From: JBFLXB01 sp964570625
Lineage (GTDB): Bacteria; Nitrospirota; Nitrospiria; 2-01-FULL-66-17
Direction of reading: 5' to 3'
NCBI GenBank assembly: GCA_964570625.1
Contig: CAZMYW010000001.1
Location: 1-41,002, forward strand
DNA: 41,002 bases
Shown here: positions 1 through 6,513 of the stretch, one piece after another
Layout: each line of letters begins with the position of its first letter
Numbering within the stretch: position 1 is the first letter of the stretch
Program-made: the position numbers and the translations under genes
Notes under the pieces: generated by a model
What the model was told of the DNA's origin: nothing
The model's input: the letters and a program-made list of their open reading frames with translations, nothing else
Database searches by the model: none

Positions 1-138
1 AGATCCACCGCTACCTGTTCTCCACCAACCGCCCTCGTTCCTGAATCGGAGTTACCACGTGGCGCTGCCTAACCAGCCGTTCCACCGGACGCGCTATCGC
101 GCGCTGGCGCGCGCACAGCGCGCCGGTGAACGCCGGCG
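1..138. other. Left-edge sequence without a supported gene
   Basis: I see no open frame with family resemblance and no complete tRNA fold in this stretch. Short frames cross it but they have no ribosome binding site. It is GC-rich and lies downstream of the methyltransferase that reads toward the window edge, so it may be intergenic or the edge of something outside the window. Confidence 0.4.
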
Positions 139-822
139 TTATGGCAGCGCTGCGGCCGTCGCGAAGTCGCGGCGGGTGTCCAAGCGGGCCTGCCCGCGCC
201 AGTGAGGCTTGTCGTTGAGCGTTTGTACCATCGTCCAATAACCGAACGGACCCACCCGCCGACGGACCAGCACGCGAAGCCACGAGTCCGCCAGCAACTC
301 TTCAAGGCCTAGGTCAGACCGGAACCCGATTTGGCGACAAATCGGCGACAGCCATCCCTCCAGCAGCGCGCCGACGGCGAGGGTGGTGTGGAAATGGTTG
401 AGCAGCACGATCGTCCCGCCCGGTTTACAGACCCGAACCATTTCGCGAAGGGTGGTTTCGGGGTTCGGCACCGTGCTCATGACGTACGCTGCGAGGACCG
501 CGTCAAAGGAATCATCTGCGAAGTCCATTGCAGAAGCGTCCATGCGAAGGACTCGCGCGTGGTCGAGCCGATGGCGCGCCACCTTTTCTCGCCCCTTTTC
601 GAGCATCTTTTCGCTGAGATCGATGCCGGTCACCTGACTCCAGCGGGGATAAAGCGGAAGGGACAGCCCGGTTCCCACCCCGACTTCCAACACATGGTCT
701 CCCGGTTTGAGGCCGAGGAGTTCCACCGCGCGGCACCGGGAGGCGTGAAACACCCGCCCGAAGATGAGGTCGTAGATGCTCGAGTAGGACGAATATACGC
801 GTTCGACGTGAGCCGCATCCAT
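139..822 (-). CDS. Class I SAM-dependent methyltransferase, PmtA/UbiE-like
   Basis: A 227-residue Rossmann-fold methyltransferase. The SAM-binding motif VLEVGVGTG lies at about residues 44-52, followed by an acidic strand end (TGIDLS) and the post-I motif DASAMDFADDSFDAV. The N-terminal stretch with VYDL-like and GRVFH residues resembles phosphatidylethanolamine N-methyltransferases of the PmtA type and their relatives; the substrate cannot be fixed from sequence. I chose the ATG at 822 because GGAGGA sits 6-7 nt upstream. A longer frame begins at an ATG at 891, but its extra 23 residues do not look like the family, although that ATG lies only 9 nt from the promoter -10. It is divergent from the permease to its right and appears to be a single-gene unit. 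Confidence 0.8.
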   Translation of the reverse strand: MDAAHVERVYSSYSSIYDLIFGRVFHASRCRAVELLGLKPGDHVLEVGVGTGLSLPLYPRWSQVTGIDLSEKMLEKGREKVARHRLDHARVLRMDASAMDFADDSFDAVLAAYVMSTVPNPETTLREMVRVCKPGGTIVLLNHFHTTLAVGALLEGWLSPICRQIGFRSDLGLEELLADSWLRVLVRRRVGPFGYWTMVQTLNDKPHWRGQARLDTRRDFATAAALP

Positions 823-900
823 GTTGTCCTCCGAGATCGGTCGTGCGAGCTCCGCGCGCGGAGCCAACTCCGGAACATCCCTCAAGTGCATATGGCCCGT

Positions 901-930
901 ATGCTAAACCAGGCCTTTGTCCGGTGTCAA
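901..930 (-). promoter_or_regulatory. Sigma70-type promoter of the methyltransferase
   Basis: Read on the minus strand: TTGACA (925-930), an 18 nt spacer, then TAGCAT (901-906). The -35 is a perfect consensus. The predicted transcript would start near 894, giving a leader of about 70 nt before the ATG at 822. Confidence 0.55.
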
Positions 931-960
931 CGCACGACCCCGCGACGATCGTCGGTTTGG

Positions 961-989
961 TTGCGAGGCGTAGCCGAGTTCTGTATACT
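961..989 (+). promoter_or_regulatory. Sigma70-type promoter of the NCS2 permease
   Basis: TTGCGA (961-966), a 17 nt spacer, then TATACT (984-989). The start codon follows about 35 nt after the predicted transcription start. It lies back to back with the methyltransferase promoter. Confidence 0.55.
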
Positions 990-1030
990 GACCCGTCCCG
1001 CGCCTCCGCGCGGCGACGGAGACTCCCGCG

Positions 1031-2596
1031 ATGTCGTCCGGTTCCGCCCCGTCCCACCGGTTCTTTCGTCCTGGGGACGTCAACGCCTTTTTCGGGTTGA
1101 CGGTCGACAACCTCACTCAAATGGTCATCATGGCGTCGATTTTGACCGGGATCTTCGGCGTGCCGGCCGAGGTGGTTCTCTACAACATGATCCCCGGTTC
1201 GGTGGTCGGGGTGCTGATCGGCAATGTGGTCTTTACCCGGATGGCGGTCTCGCTCGCGCGCCGAACAGGCCGCACCGACGTGACGGCCATGCCGCTGGGC
1301 ATCGACACGCCGTCGCTGTTTGCGTTCACATTCGGCATCGTGGGACCCGCCTACCTCGCCACGCACGACGGCACCCTGACGTGGCGCATCGCCAGCGCGG
1401 TGATCGTCACGGTCGGGCTGGTGAAGATCGGCGGGGCGTTCATCGGTGAGGCGGTCCGACGGGTGATCCCCCGTGCGGGTCTGTTAGGACCGATCGCCGC
1501 GATCGCCCTGCTGCTGATCGCGTTTTTCCCTTCCCTGCGCATGATGCACGATCCGATCCCCGCCTTCGTCTCGCTTGGCGTGATCCTGGTCTGTCTGATT
1601 GGTCGCTATCGGTTTCCAGGGGGACTCCCCGCCGCCTTCGCCGCGGTGTTGGTCGGAGTCGGAGTGTACTATGCTCTGAAAGCCATTGGTGTCGACACCA
1701 CGCCCGGCTCGCTTCATGGCGACCACATTCCGTGGCGGGTGACCATGCCGTGGCCGTCGTTCGGGTTTCTGGAAGGCCTGTCGTGGTTGCCGACGTATCT
1801 CCCGCTGGCGGTGCCGTTTGCCCTCGCAGTGGTCATCGGGGGCGTGGACGTGACGGAAAGCGCCTCAGCCTCCGGCGACGACTATTCGGCAAACCGCGTC
1901 ATTCTCACCGACGGGATCGCGACGCTGATCGGTGGTCTGTGCGGAGCCGTGGTCCAGACCACCCCGTACATCGGCCATCCGGCCTACAAGCGAATGGGCG
2001 GCGGCATGGGATACACGTTGGGCGCCGGATTGGTGATCGGGCTGGGAGGGGCACTGGGCTACATCGCGTTCCTCGCTGGCCTCATCCCCGAGGCGGTCGT
2101 CGCGCCGATTCTGATCTTCATCGGACTGGAAATCACCGCCCAGACATTCGCGGCCACGCCCAAAGCCCACCACCCCGCGATCGCCATCGCGTTTATCCCT
2201 GTTCTCGCGGACCTGGTCCTGATCCAAACGAACGCGGTGCTCGGAAATCTCGGGGTGCAGGCGTCGGCGCTGACGGGCGAATTTGCTGAAACCCACCGAG
2301 CGATCCTGCTCTTGGGCAATGGATTTATCGTCACTGCGTTGATATGGGCCGGCGCATTGGCGTTCATTATCGACGGCCGGCTGCGACGTGCGGCGACGCT
2401 GATGGTCGTCGGTGGGGTTGCTTCGCTGTTCGGGGTGATGCACTCCCCGTACGAGAATGGCCGGATGTTTTTCCCGTGGCTGGTCGAGACGACCATGCCA
2501 TGGATGTTATGCGCCGCCTACGCCGCGGTGGCCTGCTGGCTCCTGCTCATGGCGGCACGTCCCACTCTTCGGGAGCACCCGACTCACGGATCGTGA
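1031..2596 (+). CDS. NCS2-family nucleobase/xanthine-uracil permease
   Basis: A 521-residue polytopic inner-membrane protein with about 12-14 hydrophobic segments, the usual size for the nucleobase:cation symporter-2 group. Features typical of the family are the acidic VDVTESASASGDDY segment at about 275-290, which matches the conserved substrate-site region, and the following QTTPYIGHPAYKRMGG segment after a glycine-rich helix. AzgA-like purine carriers are the closest type I recognise, but the substrate is not determined by what I can see. GGAG lies upstream of the ATG. It converges on the HTH-MBL gene with 19 bp between the stops, where a short ACGCC/GGCGT hairpin lies. Confidence 0.85.
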   Translation: MSSGSAPSHRFFRPGDVNAFFGLTVDNLTQMVIMASILTGIFGVPAEVVLYNMIPGSVVGVLIGNVVFTRMAVSLARRTGRTDVTAMPLGIDTPSLFAFTFGIVGPAYLATHDGTLTWRIASAVIVTVGLVKIGGAFIGEAVRRVIPRAGLLGPIAAIALLLIAFFPSLRMMHDPIPAFVSLGVILVCLIGRYRFPGGLPAAFAAVLVGVGVYYALKAIGVDTTPGSLHGDHIPWRVTMPWPSFGFLEGLSWLPTYLPLAVPFALAVVIGGVDVTESASASGDDYSANRVILTDGIATLIGGLCGAVVQTTPYIGHPAYKRMGGGMGYTLGAGLVIGLGGALGYIAFLAGLIPEAVVAPILIFIGLEITAQTFAATPKAHHPAIAIAFIPVLADLVLIQTNAVLGNLGVQASALTGEFAETHRAILLLGNGFIVTALIWAGALAFIIDGRLRRAATLMVVGGVASLFGVMHSPYENGRMFFPWLVETTMPWMLCAAYAAVACWLLLMAARPTLREHPTHGS

Positions 2597-2615
2597 ACGC
2601 CTCGTGGCGTCTTGC

Positions 2616-3473
2616 TTAAGGGAAGAACGGATTGTGGTGGCGCTCGTGTCCCACGGTTGTCAGCGGACCGTGGCCCGGGAGCAGAATCGTCTCAACGGGG
2701 AGCGTCAAGATGCGGGCCTTGAGAGAAGACAACAAAACCTGGTAACCGGCCGGCGACATGGATCGTCCCGTCGAACCGGCAAACAGCGCGTCCCCCACCG
2801 CGCAAAACCCTCCGACACGATAGCTGGTTCCCCCGGTGGTGTGGCCCGGGGTGGCGATTGCCGACAGAGTGATGGTCGGGCTGACCTCGATGGTCGTCTC
2901 GTCGTGGACGGCCAGATCAGGCGCCTCGCCGTGATGAGCGCGATAGGTCGACCACTCCGCCTGCGGAACGGCCACTCTCGCGCCGGTTTGGGCTTTCAGT
3001 AAGGCCGCTCCCTCCATATGATCGCGGTGACAGTGGGTGAGGACGAGCCAGCGCAAGAGCAGCCGACGGTGGAGCACCGCCTCAAGGGCGTGGAGCGGGT
3101 TGTACCCGGTGTCGATCAACACGGCATCAGGCTCCCCCGTGCCGTAAATCAGATAGGCGTGCACCGGATAGTCCCTCATCAGGCCCGTGAGCGTTTCCAT
3201 GTGCAGGGGTTCGTGCACGACCGGAGACTGGACGGAGGGGCGCCCACCCCCTTGTTGGATGGCCAGCAGCTTTTTGGCATCAAGCTCCAAGACGCCGGCG
3301 AGGGTGATCAGCTGAGCTGGGTTCGGCGTGTGTGCCCCAGACTCCCACAACTCCAGAGTTTCAAACGACAATCCGGCGGCTTGGGCTACCTGGGATATCG
3401 AGCGGCCCAGGCCGATCCGTGCCTTCTGCACAATATCGTGCCACTGATCCTCTAGCGCGAACGGGTCATTCAC
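2616..3473 (-). CDS. XRE-type HTH fused to metallo-beta-lactamase-fold hydrolase
   Basis: A 285-residue two-domain protein. Residues about 10-72 form an XRE/Cro-like helix-turn-helix (ISQVAQAAGLSFETLELWESG, then NPAQLITLAGVLELD). Residues about 88-285 form a metallo-beta-lactamase-fold hydrolase with the zinc motif HCHRDH at 147-152, a further ligand in TPGHTTGG, an Asp in VGDALFAG, and a final His in LPGHGP. It is close to glyoxalase II or quorum-lactonase style MBL enzymes, but the substrate is unknown. The DNA-binding domain on an MBL enzyme suggests a metabolite-sensing or self-regulated hydrolase, or simply a cytosolic enzyme with a retained DNA-binding module. No strong Shine-Dalgarno sequence is seen before the ATG. 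It converges on the permease. Confidence 0.8.
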   Translation of the reverse strand: MNDPFALEDQWHDIVQKARIGLGRSISQVAQAAGLSFETLELWESGAHTPNPAQLITLAGVLELDAKKLLAIQQGGGRPSVQSPVVHEPLHMETLTGLMRDYPVHAYLIYGTGEPDAVLIDTGYNPLHALEAVLHRRLLLRWLVLTHCHRDHMEGAALLKAQTGARVAVPQAEWSTYRAHHGEAPDLAVHDETTIEVSPTITLSAIATPGHTTGGTSYRVGGFCAVGDALFAGSTGRSMSPAGYQVLLSSLKARILTLPVETILLPGHGPLTTVGHERHHNPFFP

Positions 3474-3507
3474 AAGCTGCCCTGGTCAGGCTGGCGGCAC
3501 GTTTTCG

Positions 3508-3537
3508 TTGACGGTAGTCGCCCCGTTCTGGTACTAT
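3508..3537 (+). promoter_or_regulatory. Promoter of the 50-residue small gene
   Basis: TTGACG (3508-3513), an 18 nt spacer, then TACTAT (3532-3537). The leader to the ATG at 3590 is about 45 nt and contains GGAAGGAG. Together these make the short downstream frame a credible gene. Confidence 0.55.
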
Positions 3538-3589
3538 TGCTCGGTTTATCATCCATCAAACCTATTACTCACGGAAGGAGTTTGCTGTC

Positions 3590-3742
3590 ATGAAGCTGGT
3601 CAATGCCACCGCAATCGGAGACACCCATATTGTACTTGCTGAGCCGTTGCCCAAGGACGCGGAAGAGATCACGATCCGGATCCGGTTGGCGCCACGGACT
3701 CCTTCACGGCCAGTCATCGAGTTCGCCAAGCAACACGGCTAG
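3590..3742 (+). CDS. Small conserved-looking protein, 50 residues
   Basis: This short gene starts at an ATG 9 nt after a very strong Shine-Dalgarno (GGAAGGAG at 3573-3580) and ends at TAG. It has its own sigma70-like promoter and a stem-loop after it. The protein starts MKLVNATAIGDTHIVLAEPL and ends RPVIEFAKQHG. I do not recognise the family. The alternating beta-strand pattern of the first 32 residues loosely recalls small antitoxin-type beta proteins, but there is no toxin gene next to it. Expression is well supported; function is unknown. Confidence 0.6.
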   Translation: MKLVNATAIGDTHIVLAEPLPKDAEEITIRIRLAPRTPSRPVIEFAKQHG

Positions 3743-3766
3743 TTTTCCGCAGGCCTCGTCGCTTTG

Positions 3767-3790
3767 CCTACCGACCCAACGGTCGGTAGG
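3767..3790. terminator. Stem-loop between convergent genes
   Basis: A perfect 10 bp inverted repeat (CCTACCGACC and GGTCGGTAGG) with a CAAC loop, placed between the small gene reading rightward and the cyclophilin reading leftward. There is no U-tract on either side, so it is a terminator-like or 3'-end-protecting hairpin, not a classic intrinsic terminator. Confidence 0.5.
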
Positions 3791-3805
3791 TCACACCGCA
3801 TTCAC

Positions 3806-4420
3806 TCACGGTTGCCTCAGAATCGTCACCTGGTTCATTACGACGGGGGTCAGGGGACGATCTCGGCCGTCTTGACTGCGGGCAACCTTCACGATTTTCG
3901 ACACCACGTCCTGCCCCTCCACTACTTCACCGAAAATCGTGTGCCGTCCGTCCAGCCACGTCGTTGGTTTGACGGTGATAAAAAACTGACTGCCGTTTGT
4001 TCCAGGTCCCGCGTTCGCCATGGAAAGGCGTCCCGGTCGGTCGTGTTTGAGGCTGGCGGAGAATTCGTCCGCGAACTGGTACCCGGGGCCACCGGTACCG
4101 TCGCCGCGGGGGTCGCCGCCTTGGATCATGAAATCGGGGATCACGCGGTGAAAAATGAGTCCGCTATAAAACGGCCGCTTCACTTGTTCTCCGGTTTTCG
4201 GGTCCGTCCATTCGCGGGTTCCCTCAGTGAGACCGACAAAATTCGCGACGGTCTGGGGCGCCTCCTTTTCGAACAACCGGCACACGATTTTCCCCATCGT
4301 GGTTTCGAACACGACGTATGTGCCCGATTTGAGTTTTTTGGCTTCCGCCTCGCCGGTTTGGCCGGCCAGCACCATGCCGACCACGGTTGTTCCGATCACG
4401 ATCCAACTGAGCCCATCCAT
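3806..4420 (-). CDS. Cyclophilin-type peptidyl-prolyl cis-trans isomerase, exported
   Basis: A 204-residue protein that accelerates cis-trans isomerisation of proline bonds. A hydrophobic N-terminus (SWIVIGTTVVGMVLAG, residues 5-20) followed by a QTGEAEA region suggests a signal peptide or anchor, so it probably acts in the periplasm. The cyclophilin core has the catalytic FHRVIPDFMIQGGDPRGDGT segment, then NGSQFFITVKPTTWLDGRHTIFG. The ATG at 4420 is preferred over one at 4459 because GGGAGGG lies just upstream. It follows trmI on the same strand, with about 70 bp between. Confidence 0.9.
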   Translation of the reverse strand: MDGLSWIVIGTTVVGMVLAGQTGEAEAKKLKSGTYVVFETTMGKIVCRLFEKEAPQTVANFVGLTEGTREWTDPKTGEQVKRPFYSGLIFHRVIPDFMIQGGDPRGDGTGGPGYQFADEFSASLKHDRPGRLSMANAGPGTNGSQFFITVKPTTWLDGRHTIFGEVVEGQDVVSKIVKVARSQDGRDRPLTPVVMNQVTILRQP

Positions 4421-4491
4421 GTTCCCTCCCTCGGTGACTGACTGTGTAATGGCGCTCAAACCGCACCGCTGTTCTGCCTATCAGAGCCGCC

Positions 4492-5304
4492 TCATCCTCC
4501 CTCTATCGCTGTGTCGGGGTCCAGCACGACAGGAGTGGTGAGTTTCCGCGCTACCGTCAGAAACGCCGTGTGAGCGACCATGCGAAGCGCCGGCCGGACG
4601 CTCCGGCCCTCAATGTTCCAAGGCCGCTGAAGTGTTTCGAACGTCTCGATCATACCGAACGCGCCGGAGCCTTGGAGGGTTTCGACCACCTTGGCGACCT
4701 GGGGCACGGTCGGCAGGTAGGAGAGAAAGATGCCTCCCTGCCGCAGCGTTCGAACCGCCTCCGGGACGACACGCCACGGCTCCGGAAGATCCAATACGAG
4801 GCGATCGATGTCCTGCTCTTCGATCCCCAACGTGATGTCCTTGCGGTGGAGCACGTGGTGTCCCACTTTGCCCAGGTACAGGGCGATGTTGTCCAACGCG
4901 CGTTCCGCGAAGTCATCGCGAATCTCGTACGAGATCACACGCCCGGCTTCCCCCACCGCGCGCAGCAGCGTCATCGTGAGCGCGCCGGACCCGATCCCCG
5001 CTTCGACCACGGTGGCGCCCGGGTAGATATCCGCCCACAACAAGATCGTTGCCAGATCTTTCGGGTAGATCACCTGCGCGCCACGCGGCATCTTCATGAT
5101 GTACTCAGCCAGCGTGGGCCGGAGCACCACGAATTTCGCGCCTCGCGACAAGGCCACGGCAGACCCGTCATCCAGGCCGATGAGGGCGTCGTGTGCGATC
5201 GTCTCGCCGCTGTGTTGGTAGATCTTGCCCGACCGAAGTGTGAGCGGATACACCCGGCCTTTGCGATCGATCAGGTGCACCCGTTCACCGTCCCGCAGCG
5301 TCAC
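4492..5304 (-). CDS. trmI: tRNA (adenine-58-N1)-methyltransferase TrmI
   Basis: A 270-residue enzyme that would make m1A58 in the tRNA T-loop. The N-terminal beta domain (VTLRDGERVHLIDRKGR onward) and the SAM motif VVEAGIGSGALTM, then DLPEPWRVVPEAVRTLRQGG, match the TrmI/Trm61 family. I start it at the GTG at 5304, which overlaps the ttuA stop in a GTGA 4 nt overlap; the longer frame to 5580 lies inside ttuA and has no family match. Coupling to ttuA and ttuB places two T-loop modifications in one operon. In Thermus, m1A58 is known to promote 2-thiolation at position 54. Confidence 0.9.
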   Translation of the reverse strand: MTLRDGERVHLIDRKGRVYPLTLRSGKIYQHSGETIAHDALIGLDDGSAVALSRGAKFVVLRPTLAEYIMKMPRGAQVIYPKDLATILLWADIYPGATVVEAGIGSGALTMTLLRAVGEAGRVISYEIRDDFAERALDNIALYLGKVGHHVLHRKDITLGIEEQDIDRLVLDLPEPWRVVPEAVRTLRQGGIFLSYLPTVPQVAKVVETLQGSGAFGMIETFETLQRPWNIEGRSVRPALRMVAHTAFLTVARKLTTPVVLDPDTAIEGG

Positions 5305-6206
5305 TTCGCAACCTTGAGCGTGGCGATCAGTTTGCAATAACTGCACACCTCGCCGGTGGTCGGCTGCCCGCATGATGTGCACTCGCGGAGATCCACAACA
5401 AGGGGGACAAGTGCTTCGCGAGCCTTCTGTCGGTCGAGAAACTGGAGATAGAAGTGATGTTTGGTGCCGGGCGCCGCGGCTTCTAGTCGGTTCAAGGCGT
5501 CCTTGTACAGCAGCAGTTTGGAGCCCTGGCTGTTGGGGCACTCGTCCACGATATAGTCGATTTTCTGCAACACCGCCCACGCCGCGATTTCACGTTCTGC
5601 CAGCCGATAGAGGGGTTTGACCTTGCGAACCAGTTTTGGATGTGCGTTGGGAAGGGCCGGCGACTGTTTCTCCAGATAGTCGTCCTGCCAGTGCAGCACA
5701 TTACCGAGCAACCGAGCGGCTTCGTCATCCAGGTTGTGACCGGTGGCCAGCACGGGTAATCCGTGCTCGGCCGCGATGGCGTTCATGTTGTACCGCTTGA
5801 TGACCCCGCAGGCCGAACACGCGGGTCGGTGCAGTCCGTTCGCGATCTCCGAGACGCCCGCCCCATGCTCATCGCGCAACGAGTGGACCACGAACGAAAG
5901 ATTCCGAGGCTGCGCGAAGGCATCCACTTTCTTCCGAGACGCCTCAGAGTAAGACCCGATCCCTAGGTCGATGTGGAGCCCCATCGTGCGGTACCCCAGA
6001 CGAGTCAAGATTTCCCACAAGACGAGGCTGTCCTTGCCGCCAGAGACGGCTACCGCAATCCCCTCGTCGCGGCCGAACATCCGATCGCCCTTGATCGCAC
6101 GGCGGACCTGCTCGAGCACGTAGTCGTCAAAGCAGGACGCACAGAACGCGCTGTTGTGGCGGGGTAGGCGAATGAGCGCGCGGGATGAGCACTTGCGGCA
6201 GCGCAC
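5301..6206 (-). CDS. ttuA: tRNA-5-methyluridine54 2-sulfurtransferase TtuA
   Basis: A 301-residue PP-loop ATPase that activates U54 of tRNA by adenylation for sulfur insertion. The N-terminal zinc finger uses C3, C6, C22 and C25; the PP-loop SGGKDS lies at 55-60; the iron-sulfur cluster cysteines are C130, C133 (PACSACG) and C223 (DECPNSQGSK), nearly the numbering known from the Thermus enzyme (130, 133, 222). A C-terminal zinc finger uses C276, C279, C288 and C291. It starts with GTG 9 nt after the ttuB stop and overlaps trmI by 4 nt. The two zinc fingers and the C223 position separate it from TtcA. Confidence 0.92.
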   Translation of the reverse strand: MRCRKCSSRALIRLPRHNSAFCASCFDDYVLEQVRRAIKGDRMFGRDEGIAVAVSGGKDSLVLWEILTRLGYRTMGLHIDLGIGSYSEASRKKVDAFAQPRNLSFVVHSLRDEHGAGVSEIANGLHRPACSACGVIKRYNMNAIAAEHGLPVLATGHNLDDEAARLLGNVLHWQDDYLEKQSPALPNAHPKLVRKVKPLYRLAEREIAAWAVLQKIDYIVDECPNSQGSKLLLYKDALNRLEAAAPGTKHHFYLQFLDRQKAREALVPLVVDLRECTSCGQPTTGEVCSYCKLIATLKVAK

Positions 6207-6215
6207 GGGATCTTA

Positions 6216-6410
6216 TTATCCGCCGGAAATCACGGGCCGGATCTCGATGGTATCGTCGTCGCCAACCAGTTCGTCATCCGGGATCAGTTCGTCGCCTCGA
6301 ATGACCAGCACGGTATCGGGAAGAATATCAAGCTCCGACAACACTTGGCCGACCTGCTTGGGGCCCTTCAAGCTGGTCTCGCGCGTGGGATGGTGCAAGA
6401 GGACCTTCAT
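6216..6410 (-). CDS. ttuB: Ubiquitin-like sulfur carrier TtuB (ThiS/MoaD family)
   Basis: A 64-residue beta-grasp protein ending in the diagnostic Gly-Gly (IRPVISGG), the site that is adenylated and thiocarboxylated to carry sulfur. Alone it could be called ThiS- or MoaD-like, but its position directly before ttuA makes TtuB, the donor for 2-thiouridine at tRNA position 54, the best call. The ATG at 6410 has GGGCGGA close upstream. No dedicated activating enzyme (TtuC) gene is in the window, so a shared E1-like protein elsewhere is expected. Confidence 0.85.
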   Translation of the reverse strand: MKVLLHHPTRETSLKGPKQVGQVLSELDILPDTVLVIRGDELIPDDELVGDDDTIEIRPVISGG

Positions 6411-6419
6411 CGTCCGCCC

Positions 6420-6448
6420 ATCATACGCAAAACATGGAGCACCTTCAA
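6420..6448 (-). promoter_or_regulatory. Promoter before ttuB
   Basis: Minus-strand TTGAAG (6443-6448), 17 nt spacer, TATGAT (6420-6425). The -10 lies only 9 nt before the ATG at 6410, so the transcript would be leaderless or nearly so, even though GGGCGGA is present in the DNA. Confidence 0.45.
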
Positions 6449-6513
6449 CTCACCGGCGTCCTTGCACTGCGGGCCGGCACCGCGGGCTCATGGGGTGAGA
6501 TCAGCGGGGAAGG

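Noticed and set aside
20..110. tRNA-like sequence with a GGTTAGGCAGC motif on the minus strand
   Set aside because: No acceptor stem, anticodon arm or T-loop could be paired with it.
331..1449. Long plus-strand frame of 372 codons
   Set aside because: It is a GC-rich shadow of the methyltransferase and permease genes, with an Arg/His/Pro-rich product.
5305..5580. Extension of trmI upstream
   Set aside because: It overlaps the C-terminal zinc finger of ttuA in another frame and shows no TrmI similarity.
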